From: CAIRDP01 sp037141915 | GTDB taxonomy: Bacteria > Bacteroidota > Bacteroidia > Bacteroidales > FEN-979 | Length of the DNA: 30,197 nucleotides | Reading direction: 5' to 3' | Assembly (NCBI GenBank): GCA_037141915.1 | Contig: JBAXBP010000023.1 | Span: 1-30,197 of the forward strand | Program-made: the position numbers and the translations under genes | The notes under the pieces: generated by a model | What the model saw: only the letters and a program-made list of their open reading frames with translations | Told to the model about the DNA's origin: nothing | Database searches by the model: none | Shown here: positions 7,734 to 15,766 of the stretch, piece after piece | Layout of the letters: each line of letters opens with the position of its first letter | Position numbering within the stretch: the first letter of the stretch is position 1

Positions 7734-10544
7734 TTAGTAATAGTCCCTGAAATCTTTCTTTTTATTCAGTTTCATATCCTGCAAAATAGAAGCTTTAATA
7801 TTGATCGAAAAGTTCCAGCTTTGCTGCCCGCCTTTGGGAATCCATCCGAAACTCATCTCCCAGCAATGCAGGTCGCGGTATACCTGGATCGACGTATATG
7901 ACAGTTCCCCATGCGAGAAGTCCCATCCTGTAGTCAATGTGATCTTCCATTTCGGGGTGATGTTGACCTGGCCGCTGAAACCAAGGGTCTGGGTAATCAG
8001 GTCGGTATTATGTTTTGCAGAGGTGTTGAAAGTATTGGAGTAATTGAAGTTATATGAAACATTAAAGCTCCATGGGATATCGAAATCCACATAATAATCA
8101 TAATCGGGGATCGCCTCTGCTTTTGCCTGGGTCGTGGCTGTAGTAGCCGTCGTTGCTGAGCTGGACGATGGCGTGGAGGCGGTTTTCTTTTTCTTCGCCT
8201 TGTCGGACGAGAGGCTGTAATTGAATCCCACAATCATACTTGAATTGTTAAATTTCAACAGCTGGTTGTAAGCTTTCAGAGTGGTTTGGTTAATACGCCG
8301 GCCCAGGGTATCATGTACGTACATGTCCCATTGGGCCCCGTACTGAACAGTAAGGCCCTTGATGATAGTGCTGCGTGCCGACAGTTGCAGGGGAGACCAG
8401 TTCAGTGAATCCTTGGCAAGGTCATATGAAATTTGCAGCGTCAGATCATCGATCAGCGGGATCTTTTTTGTACCGGTAACGGTATCTTTTCTGTTCCTGA
8501 CTTTCATTTCAAGGTTGTTGCTCAGGCCAAAACTTACAACGCCAGCCTTATACTGGTTGGGGGAACCGTAAATACCCTGTTCGAAGATGGAATATTTCTG
8601 CGGATTCTTTTTGTTGGTATCATTCTCGATATACCTGTAATATCCCAGCTGGGCTCCGGCAAGACTCGGAGTGAATGAAAAAGCGACAGTTGGAGTTAAC
8701 ATATGCCGTATTGCCAGGATGGGACCCTTCTTGAATTGGTACATGCCGTAAAGCCTGGTGTTGAGGGACGATGAAAAATTTCCATCTATGGCATTCGCAA
8801 AACCGCTGACTTGCTGCGTTTTATAGCCCGGTTTAATGGTATCACCCGGTGCCACAACGATTGGCTCACTCTGGTAATATTTCCGTATGGTCTTGAAATA
8901 CATACGGTCTGTTAAATTGATGGAGTTGGTCCATGTAAGGAATTTCAATACACGGATTGAAGCGCTGAGCGGGATGGTATGCTTGATCCCGTTTTGCAGG
9001 CTGTCGATCCAGTTGCCTTTAAACAACAGGGAATCCTTGGTGTTGTATGTGTTCTGTATGTCGAGGTTGTATTTGAAACTGATATTTTCGTACCATCTAA
9101 GGTTACCTATCGGATTTTTCCTTCGAAAAGGATACATCTGGTTTACCGACAAGGCAACCTGGGGAAGGATTATGCTTATGCTTTTTGAAAGGGTGTTCTG
9201 GCTATGGTTAAAATTGAGGTTAAGATATACCTTACCACCAAAATTTGTTGCATAATTGACACTTGATGTGAAGGTATTTGAAAGATAATTCTGGGCGCTT
9301 GAACTCAGGTTGTATTGGTTGTAGGTGTTGCTTACAATATTGACGTTTGCGCTGAAGGTAGACTTCGGCCTCGCTTTTGGGTCCTGGGTGTGTGTCCAGT
9401 GAAATTCAAAATCCTTTTTAATCTGGAAATTCGGGTCGTTTTCCGATCCTATCCTGTTCAGTGCATATCCAAACCTTACTGAACCTGTGTACTTATATCG
9501 TTTAACATACCTGAATGTTGGCCTTACCGCCCAGCTTCCATGGGTATAAATGTCTCCCACAACCATAAGGTCCATATACTGGTTCATAGCCCAGTAGTAA
9601 CCGAGGTTCTGAAAATAAAAACCCCTGGTATCGGACTCACCGTAGGTCGGAAGGATTAGGCCTGATCTCCTCCCGCTGCGGCTTGGGAAATATCCGAATG
9701 GAAGGATCAGAGGGGTGGAAACCCCTGCAATTTCAAGGAATGCCGGGCCAGTGATAACCCTTTTCCCCGGAATTACCTTAGCTTTTCCGAAATGGAATGC
9801 ATAATGAGGATCTTCAGGACGGTCGCAGGTGGTATAAGCCCCGCTTCTTACATAGGTCACGTCATTTTCCATCTTCTTCACCACGGTCCCATGCAGGTAT
9901 CCTTCGTCCTGCTTGGTAAAAACGGTCTTTATATAACCACGTTTCGTAGTGTAGTTGTAACGCATCTCTTTTGACTTAAAAGATAAAGTGCCCTGTGCGA
10001 AGTCGGGAATCCCCTGGTCCTTGCCAGTGGAGTCAGGGACCCCTTTTGCATACACCTCGTTTTTCGTAAAATCGATGGTGAGATAAGCCGATTTCATGCC
10101 GATATCCTCATACTTCACATCAGCATCTTTGTACATGAAGACTTTCTGGTTGCTTATTTCGAGCCTCACCGAATCAGCAGCTTTGAACTCAACTTTTGAT
10201 TTCAGGGCGATTTCAGGGGGCTTTATTTTCACCAGGGTGTCGTGCCTGAGCGTATCATTTTTGCCGATAAGGGAGTCGGAACTCTTTGCGATAATCTGTT
10301 TCAGTGAATCCTTGTTGAGCCTGACTGCGGAAGGTCTTACTTTAACAGAGTCAGGGCTTGCAGGACAGGCAGCATACATATTGAACCCCGTAAATATGAA
10401 AAGGAGCAAGAAGGCAGTCCTTGTTAATAATTTGGTTAACAACTTCTCTTGCGGATTCTGAGGTTTATAATATATCTTTGTTTTGAAAACAGACTGGATT
10501 AATGACTTGAAAATCCTTGTTTTTTCAGGTTCAAAACTAATCAA
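7734..10544 (-). CDS. lptD: LptD-like outer-membrane LPS assembly protein
   Basis: Up to 936 residues. LptD inserts LPS into the outer membrane. A hydrophobic signal segment (TAFLLLFIFTGFNMYAA) is followed by an OstA-like periplasmic jelly-roll domain (about 120-260: YTTKRGYIKTVFTKQDEGY, GAYTTCDRPEDPHY). A long barrel region follows, rich in alternating aromatic strands and ending in DFRDYY. A Ser/Thr/Ala-rich linker (residues about 770-800) interrupts the barrel. The start is uncertain: the longest frame begins at a TTG (10542-10544), which would place the signal peptide after 40 residues. A TTG at 10440-10442 would put it at the very N-terminus. No ATG is available upstream of the signal. 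Bacteroidota homologues are divergent from the E. coli protein. The neighbouring amidase, MCE and OstA-like genes support an envelope role. Confidence 0.82.
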   Translation of the reverse strand: MISFEPEKTRIFKSLIQSVFKTKIYYKPQNPQEKLLTKLLTRTAFLLLFIFTGFNMYAACPASPDSVKVRPSAVRLNKDSLKQIIAKSSDSLIGKNDTLRHDTLVKIKPPEIALKSKVEFKAADSVRLEISNQKVFMYKDADVKYEDIGMKSAYLTIDFTKNEVYAKGVPDSTGKDQGIPDFAQGTLSFKSKEMRYNYTTKRGYIKTVFTKQDEGYLHGTVVKKMENDVTYVRSGAYTTCDRPEDPHYAFHFGKAKVIPGKRVITGPAFLEIAGVSTPLILPFGYFPSRSGRRSGLILPTYGESDTRGFYFQNLGYYWAMNQYMDLMVVGDIYTHGSWAVRPTFRYVKRYKYTGSVRFGYALNRIGSENDPNFQIKKDFEFHWTHTQDPKARPKSTFSANVNIVSNTYNQYNLSSSAQNYLSNTFTSSVNYATNFGGKVYLNLNFNHSQNTLSKSISIILPQVALSVNQMYPFRRKNPIGNLRWYENISFKYNLDIQNTYNTKDSLLFKGNWIDSLQNGIKHTIPLSASIRVLKFLTWTNSINLTDRMYFKTIRKYYQSEPIVVAPGDTIKPGYKTQQVSGFANAIDGNFSSSLNTRLYGMYQFKKGPILAIRHMLTPTVAFSFTPSLAGAQLGYYRYIENDTNKKNPQKYSIFEQGIYGSPNQYKAGVVSFGLSNNLEMKVRNRKDTVTGTKKIPLIDDLTLQISYDLAKDSLNWSPLQLSARSTIIKGLTVQYGAQWDMYVHDTLGRRINQTTLKAYNQLLKFNNSSMIVGFNYSLSSDKAKKKKTASTPSSSSATTATTATTQAKAEAIPDYDYYVDFDIPWSFNVSYNFNYSNTFNTSAKHNTDLITQTLGFSGQVNITPKWKITLTTGWDFSHGELSYTSIQVYRDLHCWEMSFGWIPKGGQQSWNFSINIKASILQDMKLNKKKDFRDYY

Positions 10545-10637
10545 AATAGTTAGATTTATTGAACTTTTTATGAATCTTTAACAATAAAACAAAGATTTTC
10601 AAACTGTTACCTGATTTGGACTGAGTTCGGCCCCAAC

Positions 10638-11870
10638 ATGCAAAAAACAAAGATTCATTTACCTGCCTGTCTCCTGATCTGCTTACTCTTTTTATTTTCT
10701 TTTACAGGAAATGTTGATGCACAGAAGAAAGTTTCAATAAAAAGGGTTGTCATTGATGCAGGCCATGGCGGACAAGATCCGGGAACCATAGGGCGTCGGG
10801 CAAAGGAAAAAAATGTGGCCCTTGCAATTGCCCTCAAACTTGGCAACATGATCCAGAAAAACTGTAAGGATGTCAAGGTGATTTTTACACGCGACAGAGA
10901 TGTGTTTGTTGAGTTGAACCGCAGGGCGCAGTTTGCAAATGATATGAAAGCCGACCTGTTTATCTCAGTTCACTGTAATGCAAACAACGACCACTCCCTG
11001 AAAGGAGCTGAAACATATGTAATGGGCCTGCATAAAACCCATGCTAACCTGGAAATTGCAAAGACCGAAAACGCCTCTATCCTTATGGAGTCTGATTATA
11101 CCAACCATTACGATGGATTTAACCCTAACTCTGATGAATCATATATCACCTTTTCGATGTTCCAGGATGCCTATCTTGAGCAAAGCATGGAGTTTGCCGC
11201 AGAGGTCCAGAAACAGTTCGAGGAGAGGGTCGGGATGAACGACAGGGGGGTAAGGCAGGCCGGTTTCCTGGTGCTTTATAAGACAACCATGCCTAGTGTG
11301 CTGGTTGAAACAGGATACCTTAGCAACCCTTCCGAAGAAACGTTCATGGTCACAGATAAAGGACAGGAATATATAGCCTCGGCAATTTACAGGGCTTTTA
11401 AAACATTCAAGCAGAATATGGAAAACCCTGAGTTGGCTATAAACCAGCAATACCCGAGATCATACATGCCGAAGCCTGAGACAACCCAGCAGAAAAAAGT
11501 TGTTCCTGATTCTTCACCAGCGGTATCATATAAACAACCTTTGAAACATGCACAAACGCAGACCACCCCCCAGCCTGTGGCTGTGAAGCCATCGGCACCC
11601 GGCGCGGTCTCTGTCAGGGTTCAGGTTGCATCCATGTCGAAAGATGTGGAAACTACTTCACCTGTCTTTGCCGGCCTTTCCGGGGTAAGGATGTATAAGC
11701 ATAACGGGATGTTCAAATATACAGTGGGAGACGAAACCACGGTGACAGGGGCGGAGAAAATACTGAATGAAGTAAAATCCAAAGGCTTCAAGGATGCTTT
11801 TATCGTTTTCTTTAAGAATGATGAAAGAATTTCAAAAGAGGAAGCATTTGCATCACCGGGTGTAAAATAG
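10638..11870 (+). CDS. amiC: Periplasmic N-acetylmuramoyl-L-alanine amidase (Amidase_3)
   Basis: 410 residues. The enzyme cleaves the amide bond between MurNAc and the peptide stem, as in cell separation. A signal peptide covers residues 1-28 (LLICLLFLFSFTGNVDA|Q). The Amidase_3 zinc ligands and catalytic Glu are all visible: H43 in DAGHGGQDPG, E57 in AKEKNV, H112 in SVHCNAN and E224 in VLVETGYLSNP. The stretch at about 143-185 inside the catalytic domain may be a regulatory helix like the one in AmiB/AmiC (inference). A Pro/Gln/Thr-rich linker (about 270-320) leads to a C-terminal domain with the layout of a SPOR peptidoglycan-binding domain (VRVQVASMS, then MFKYTVGDET and GFKDAFIVFF). The MCE gene follows after 36 bp. 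Confidence 0.94.
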   Translation: MQKTKIHLPACLLICLLFLFSFTGNVDAQKKVSIKRVVIDAGHGGQDPGTIGRRAKEKNVALAIALKLGNMIQKNCKDVKVIFTRDRDVFVELNRRAQFANDMKADLFISVHCNANNDHSLKGAETYVMGLHKTHANLEIAKTENASILMESDYTNHYDGFNPNSDESYITFSMFQDAYLEQSMEFAAEVQKQFEERVGMNDRGVRQAGFLVLYKTTMPSVLVETGYLSNPSEETFMVTDKGQEYIASAIYRAFKTFKQNMENPELAINQQYPRSYMPKPETTQQKKVVPDSSPAVSYKQPLKHAQTQTTPQPVAVKPSAPGAVSVRVQVASMSKDVETTSPVFAGLSGVRMYKHNGMFKYTVGDETTVTGAEKILNEVKSKGFKDAFIVFFKNDERISKEEAFASPGVK

Positions 11871-11889
11871 TTGAAGAATTATTTAGTTT

Positions 11890-11897
11890 TATCTTTG
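11890..11897 (+). promoter_or_regulatory. TATCTTTG, possible -7 element before the MCE gene
   Basis: Full match to TAnnTTTG, 9 nt before the ATG at 11907. No TTTG is present at the expected distance upstream, so it may be a weak internal promoter or chance. The MCE gene could equally be read through from the amidase gene. Confidence 0.35.
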
Positions 11898-11906
11898 TAA
11901 AAAAGT

Positions 11907-12860
11907 ATGGCAATCAAATATAAACGGGAACTTCGGATCGGTATCGTCTTTATCCTTGCCACCGTGGTACTGATCTGGGGGTTGATGTATCTTAAAGGTC
12001 TTGAGTTATTTAGTTCAAGCAGAATATTTTATGCCGTTTATGATAATGTGGATGGCCTCCAGGTTTCAAACCCGGTTACACTTAACGGATTGCAGATCGG
12101 CCAGGTGAACGTGCTGTCATTTGACAAAAGTCATAACGGAAAAATCATCTGTGAACTTTATATAAAAAACGATTACCCGCTCACGAAAAATTCTATTGCA
12201 CGTATAAGAAGTTCAAGCCTCCTGGGCTCAAAGGAAGTGGCCATAATCCTTGGAAAGTCCACTGAAAAAATCAAAAACGGGGACACCCTGAAAACCGAGA
12301 TTGAAGCATCACTGGGATCCGAAGTCAACAAACAGCTTCTTCCTCTTAAAGTGAAAGCTGAAAATCTCATCAGTTCAATCGACTCAGTAGTCACCATTGT
12401 TCAGTTGGTGCTGAACAGGAATACAAGGGAAAACCTGGTACAGGCCATCGACCATGTGAAGGATGCCTTAGCGAATATTTCCCATGCCACCTTTAGCCTC
12501 GACACCTTGGTCTCAACCCAGAAGAAGAATATTGCAGGCATAATAATCAATGTTGAATCGATCAGCAGGAATCTCAAGCAGAACAATGAGAAAATAACCA
12601 ATATTATCAGTAACCTTTCTGACTTGAGTGATTCTCTGGCAAAAGCCAGGATCCCTGCAACCATCATGCAGGTTAACACTGCAGTCAGAAGTCTTAATAC
12701 CACGTTGGAGAAGATTAATAATGGGGAAGGATCGCTTGGTTTGCTGGTAAATGATCAGAAATTATATATCGACCTGGAGAATGCAGCCCGCAATCTCAAT
12801 CTGCTTATCGAAGACCTCAAAGCCAATCCCAAGAAATACCTGAAGATCTCGGTATTTTAA
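11907..12860 (+). CDS. mlaD: MlaD/MCE-family lipid-transport protein
   Basis: 317 residues. MlaD-type proteins are inner-membrane-anchored rings that bind phospholipids moving between the membranes. An N-terminal transmembrane anchor (about 11-30, IGIVFILATVVLIWGLMYLK) is followed by one MCE domain (about 35-115: FYAVYDNVDGLQVSNPVTLNG, then RIRSSSLLGSKEVAI). A long helical region rich in heptad-like Leu/Ile continues to the end, about 130-310. It is the second gene after the amidase on plus. No permease (MlaE) or ATPase (MlaF) gene is beside it, so its transporter partners must lie elsewhere. Its stop abuts a 65-bp inverted repeat that faces the OstA-like gene. Confidence 0.9.
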   Translation: MAIKYKRELRIGIVFILATVVLIWGLMYLKGLELFSSSRIFYAVYDNVDGLQVSNPVTLNGLQIGQVNVLSFDKSHNGKIICELYIKNDYPLTKNSIARIRSSSLLGSKEVAIILGKSTEKIKNGDTLKTEIEASLGSEVNKQLLPLKVKAENLISSIDSVVTIVQLVLNRNTRENLVQAIDHVKDALANISHATFSLDTLVSTQKKNIAGIIINVESISRNLKQNNEKITNIISNLSDLSDSLAKARIPATIMQVNTAVRSLNTTLEKINNGEGSLGLLVNDQKLYIDLENAARNLNLLIEDLKANPKKYLKISVF

Positions 12861-12923
12861 AAGCGAAAAGCGAGAAGTGAAAAGCGAAATAAATTCGCCT
12901 TTCGCTTCTCGCCTTTCGCTTTT
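12859..12923. repeat. 65-bp inverted repeat built of AAAAGCG/CGCTTTT heptamers, likely two-way terminator
   Basis: The left arm reads AAAAGCG AAAAGCG AGAAGTG AAAAGCG. The right arm is its near-perfect complement (TTCGCCT TTCGCTT CTCGCCT TTCGCTT TT). Together they can form a long stem of about 28 bp with a very short loop. It starts in the stop codon of the MCE gene and lies before the stop of the convergent OstA-like gene. Position and U-rich ends in both directions fit a bidirectional terminator. Confidence 0.75.
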
Positions 12924-12929
12924 GGTATA

Positions 12930-14453
12930 TTACCAAATAAAGATATCGCTGCGTTTTTTTGGCCGGCGGTCACCAACCCACTTGAAATTCTTCAGGATGA
13001 GATCATAGGGGCTGACATCCTTTTCGGGAAAGATCGTCCCGTTTGTTGCCCCGAGATAGGTAATGCTTTTAACCTTGTTGTTTTCTATGAAAATCAGCAT
13101 ATCGCTGGAGTAAGCTTTCTGAATACCAATGAGGGTTCTTCTCTCATCCCTGGCCCAGTAAACAGTTTCGGCGTTCCCAAGCACCTTGATCTTGTACAAC
13201 TCGTTTTTCTTAAAATACCCTGCCATGTTCCTGCCTTTTATCTGGTTGTATTTACCCGTATCATCCTGGGAAATAAGGAAAGCCGAATTATATAAGGCCA
13301 AGGTATCTGCAGTCCCGTTCTTGATCACCAACCTGATGGAATCGGCTGTGAGCTGGTTCTGCTCCGACCATATTACAGGATCATGGTACATCATCATGCT
13401 GGAGTCTTTGCTTTTCCATACAAGTGAATCACACATCCCCTGGAGGTCGGGCCTGAAAAATTTAACCTTGTAATAGCAAAATAATGTCCTGATGTTCTGG
13501 TTTGAATCAAACCTGGCAATTATGCTGTCGGAATGCATATGCAGCGAGCTCTTTTTATCGATGATTATTGCAACCGCGCTGTCGGTCATAAAAGCAAACC
13601 CGGTTTTTCGGTGAATCTCCCCGTAATTTCCTGTAAGCATCATGTTCTGGAGGGTGTCGAACAAAACCGCATGCCTGAAAACCTGACCGAACCCTATCTT
13701 TTTTTCGTAATAGAGACTGTCGCCGGTGAGATACTGGGTTTCATGAAAGATTTTCGCCCTTTCCCTGAAGCTGGCAATATCCGTGCGGGTATTATACCAT
13801 CCGTTCTCGGTATAGATTGAGTCCAGCTTATCCTTGCTGACGATATGAGAAGGTCCGAAGAAATATGCCGTTGAAGTCACTGTATTATACTTCAGGGTGT
13901 CGGACTTCATTGTATAATCAGGGTTCAGCAGAAGCACTTTTTCCCTGAAAAAGAATTCCTTTTTATCGGTGTAATAATAGCCGTGTTTGCTTACAAGTAT
14001 ATTTTTGTCATTCACAAGCTTACCCCAGTAATCATACCTTGCGATCTGGGTCCGGCGGTCATAGATCAGAGTGTCGGTTGTGAGTATGGTCTGGTTATCG
14101 ACAAGCTTTACATTGCTCCATACCCTGGCTTCCTTGCTGTTGCCGTTATAGGTAAGCGAATCCCCGAACAGGTTCAGGGTGTCGCTGTTGTGAATGTGAA
14201 CGTTCCCGTATGCGTAAACCGTATTGGTAGCCTCGTTAAGATATGCGCTGTCGCAATACATCAGGGCGGAATCGTGCCTCAGTATCACATTTCCAATAAT
14301 ACGCTGGACATCCGGCCTGATCTCTTTGTTGAAATCCCAGCGGTCACCCTTCTCAAGCAGGATCTTGGTAGTATCCTGGGCAGAAACGGAGGATGCCATC
14401 CACATAAAAAAACACAGGAATAAAAGTTTAATTATCCTGGATGAGACTTTCAT
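12930..14453 (-). CDS. OstA-like (LptA/LptC-fold) periplasmic protein
   Basis: 507 residues from the ATG at 14451-14453, with a signal peptide at once (MKVSSRIIKLLFLCFFMWMA, cleavage near VSA|Q). An in-frame TTG further upstream (14525) would bury the signal and overlap the regulator gene, so I prefer the ATG. The N-terminal part is an OstA/LptA beta-jelly-roll: repeated strands such as IIGNVILRHDSALMYCDSAY, YAYGNVHI and LFGDSLTY are the classic OstA pattern. Related strand repeats run through most of the protein, suggesting a long jelly-roll filament. LptA-type proteins carry LPS across the periplasm. With the LptD-like gene 2.4 kb away, this protein probably serves the same bridge (inference). 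Confidence 0.85.
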   Translation of the reverse strand: MKVSSRIIKLLFLCFFMWMASSVSAQDTTKILLEKGDRWDFNKEIRPDVQRIIGNVILRHDSALMYCDSAYLNEATNTVYAYGNVHIHNSDTLNLFGDSLTYNGNSKEARVWSNVKLVDNQTILTTDTLIYDRRTQIARYDYWGKLVNDKNILVSKHGYYYTDKKEFFFREKVLLLNPDYTMKSDTLKYNTVTSTAYFFGPSHIVSKDKLDSIYTENGWYNTRTDIASFRERAKIFHETQYLTGDSLYYEKKIGFGQVFRHAVLFDTLQNMMLTGNYGEIHRKTGFAFMTDSAVAIIIDKKSSLHMHSDSIIARFDSNQNIRTLFCYYKVKFFRPDLQGMCDSLVWKSKDSSMMMYHDPVIWSEQNQLTADSIRLVIKNGTADTLALYNSAFLISQDDTGKYNQIKGRNMAGYFKKNELYKIKVLGNAETVYWARDERRTLIGIQKAYSSDMLIFIENNKVKSITYLGATNGTIFPEKDVSPYDLILKNFKWVGDRRPKKRSDIFIW

Positions 14454-14468
14454 TGACCGGAATTTATG

Positions 14469-14476
14469 CAAAGATA
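14469..14476 (-). promoter_or_regulatory. TATCTTTG, possible -7 element before the OstA-like gene
   Basis: TAnnTTTG match on the minus strand, 15 nt before the preferred ATG of the OstA-like gene and just after the regulator's stop. No exact TTTG box lies 20 nt upstream. It also indirectly supports the ATG start over the upstream TTG. Confidence 0.35.
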
Positions 14477-14478
14477 TT

Positions 14479-14766
14479 TTATTTCGGCCGAAGATAACCA
14501 CCCAGGGCATCCACATATTTTTCAAAGGCTGAAATACCTGCCGGAGTGATACGGCAGGTGGTCCTTGGCATTTTTCCCCTGAAGGATTTCACCACACTGA
14601 TATAACCTGCCTCCCTGAGTTTATCTATCTGTACGCTCAGGTTGCCTGCCGTTGAACCCGTCTTTTCACGGATGAAGACAAAGTCGGCTTCCTCGGTACT
14701 GATAAGTATCGACATGACCGCCAGCCGGAGTTGCGAATGAAGAAGGGGGTCAAGATCCTTAAACAT
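14479..14766 (-). CDS. Small winged-helix transcriptional regulator (HTH_34/ArsR-like)
   Basis: 95 residues forming a single winged-helix domain. Helices DPLLHSQLRLAVMSILIS and EEADFVFIREKTGSTAGNLS (recognition region, S-T-A-G-N-L-S) are followed by IDKLREAGYISVVKSF, the wing RGKMPRTTCRITPAG, and a C-terminal helix FEKYVDALGGYL. This is the pattern of the one-domain HTH_34 regulators. No metal-binding Cys/His cluster or ligand domain is visible. Its start overlaps the upstream membrane-protein gene by 8 bp. In such pairs the regulator often controls its own operon together with the membrane protein (family knowledge, not shown here). Confidence 0.85.
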   Translation of the reverse strand: MFKDLDPLLHSQLRLAVMSILISTEEADFVFIREKTGSTAGNLSVQIDKLREAGYISVVKSFRGKMPRTTCRITPAGISAFEKYVDALGGYLRPK

Positions 14767-15448
14767 CTTTATGCTCCTTCCAGTTCAGCATATGCCCCGG
14801 GATCACAAATCCGGCGACAGCCGAAATAAACAGAGTAAACATCTGCAAACCGTAAACTCCAGTCTTATGGAGGCTGAAAAGCAGAAAAAAAGATGCTGTA
14901 AAGCAAAAGAGCCCTCCAATACTTAGCGGCTTGAAGTCATATGCCTTTCCTGAAACGAACAGGGCAAATCCATACAGGCAAAGGATGAAAGGTGTCAATA
15001 ACAGCCAATGGAAATAATGGATGAATTCGAACATGCGGACAGGCACATTTGGAGGCCTTGCCACAGAGCCGGAGAATTTGAGTACAAGCAAAGTATCAAT
15101 GAGCATGCCCAGTACTATAACAAGAATCGAAATGGTAAAACCTATCCATACCCTGTTCATCAGGCCCTCAATGTAAGTTTTTACAAGTTTTTCCCGTTCG
15201 ATCCGTTTTACCAGCATGTAATGAAAAGGATAACCTGCAGCCATAAGGAACCACAAAAAGAATGCGTCATATCTGATGTCTTTTGGCAGGAACTCATACA
15301 GCAACCAGGTGAAAAAACTGATCCCTGCCGCGATGTATCCCCATAATAAGATAATTTTTCCCGTACCTTTCTGAAGGTTGTTTTTCGCTGTATTGATCAT
15401 TTGCCCGATCAACTCAAGACTTTCTTTTTCTGATAATTGATTTTCCAT
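14759..15448 (-). CDS. Multi-pass membrane protein of unknown function paired with regulator
   Basis: 229 residues. A charged N-terminus (SEKESLELIGQMINTAKNNL) precedes about six hydrophobic helices, for example IILLWGYIAAGISFFTWLLY, IGFTISILVIVLGMLIDTLL, FHWLLLTPFILCLYGFALFV and LFCFTASFFLLFSLH. No catalytic motif is seen. Its stop overlaps the winged-helix gene, so both are translated from one message. Proteins of this shape commonly accompany small winged-helix regulators in Bacteroidota, but their role is unknown to me. The transcript should start at the promoter at 15613-15644 and carry a long structured leader. Confidence 0.75.
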   Translation of the reverse strand: MENQLSEKESLELIGQMINTAKNNLQKGTGKIILLWGYIAAGISFFTWLLYEFLPKDIRYDAFFLWFLMAAGYPFHYMLVKRIEREKLVKTYIEGLMNRVWIGFTISILVIVLGMLIDTLLVLKFSGSVARPPNVPVRMFEFIHYFHWLLLTPFILCLYGFALFVSGKAYDFKPLSIGGLFCFTASFFLLFSLHKTGVYGLQMFTLFISAVAGFVIPGHMLNWKEHKDV

Positions 15449-15612
15449 ACTTGATAATTTTGTTTCCCTCCGGTTCTAAACCTTTTTTAAACCCCGGGAG
15501 AGGGAAGCGGGGTTTTTTAAATCAATCCTTATTGACACCAGGGTAAAGCCCCTGGCCCGGGTTTCTCCGCTGAGATGACGGGAAATTATCGGGAGGAATA
15601 AAAATTAAGTTA
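15449..15612 (-). other. Structured 5' leader of the membrane protein/regulator operon
   Basis: This stretch holds no gene. If transcription begins just after the promoter at 15613-15644, the leader is about 155 nt. It contains CCAGGG / CCCTGG (15538-15543 with 15550-15555, loop 6) and AAACCCCG / CGGGGTTT (15489-15496 with 15508-15515, loop 11). On the plus strand the second hairpin is followed by six T, so it could also stop transcription from that side. No known riboswitch fits well. Part of it (GTTTCTCCGCTGAGATGACG) resembles dispersed intergenic repeats seen in environmental Bacteroidota, so a decayed repeat is an alternative. The rest of the spacer, 15645-15766, lies before gatE and holds only a poor promoter match (TAATTTCG). 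Confidence 0.45.
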
Positions 15613-15644
15613 CAAATATAAACAACTTTATAATATAAACCAAA
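15613..15644 (-). promoter_or_regulatory. Full-consensus Bacteroidota promoter for the membrane protein/regulator operon
   Basis: On the minus strand TTTG (plus 15641-15644), exactly 20 nt, then TATATTTG (plus 15613-15620). Both boxes match the Bacteroidota consensus without mismatch. The nearest minus-strand gene starts 165 bp away, implying a long leader. Confidence 0.65.
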
Positions 15645-15766
15645 TGTTGTGGAAATTATTTTTCCTCTTTTCAGTGAAGTTTTTCACAATATTGGTTCCC
15701 GGGGGCTTTCAATCCGTCATAAATGCCTAATTTCGCGGCTTCTTTGGAATCTATCCCTACTAAACC

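Noticed and set aside
14454..14525. Extended N-terminus of the OstA-like protein from a TTG at 14525
   Set aside because: It would place the signal peptide after 24 residues and overlap the regulator gene. The ATG at 14453 puts the signal at the N-terminus and has a -7 element just upstream.
15560..15580. TPP riboswitch on the plus strand, from CTGAGATGA
   Set aside because: The second conserved half (ACCTGATC and following) is absent, and gatE is not a thiamine gene.
15449..15612. SAM-I riboswitch on the minus strand
   Set aside because: A stretch resembling GAAACCCGG ... GGTGTCAAT is present, but the conserved GAGGGACTGGCCC core and closing stem are missing, and the downstream genes have no link to methionine.
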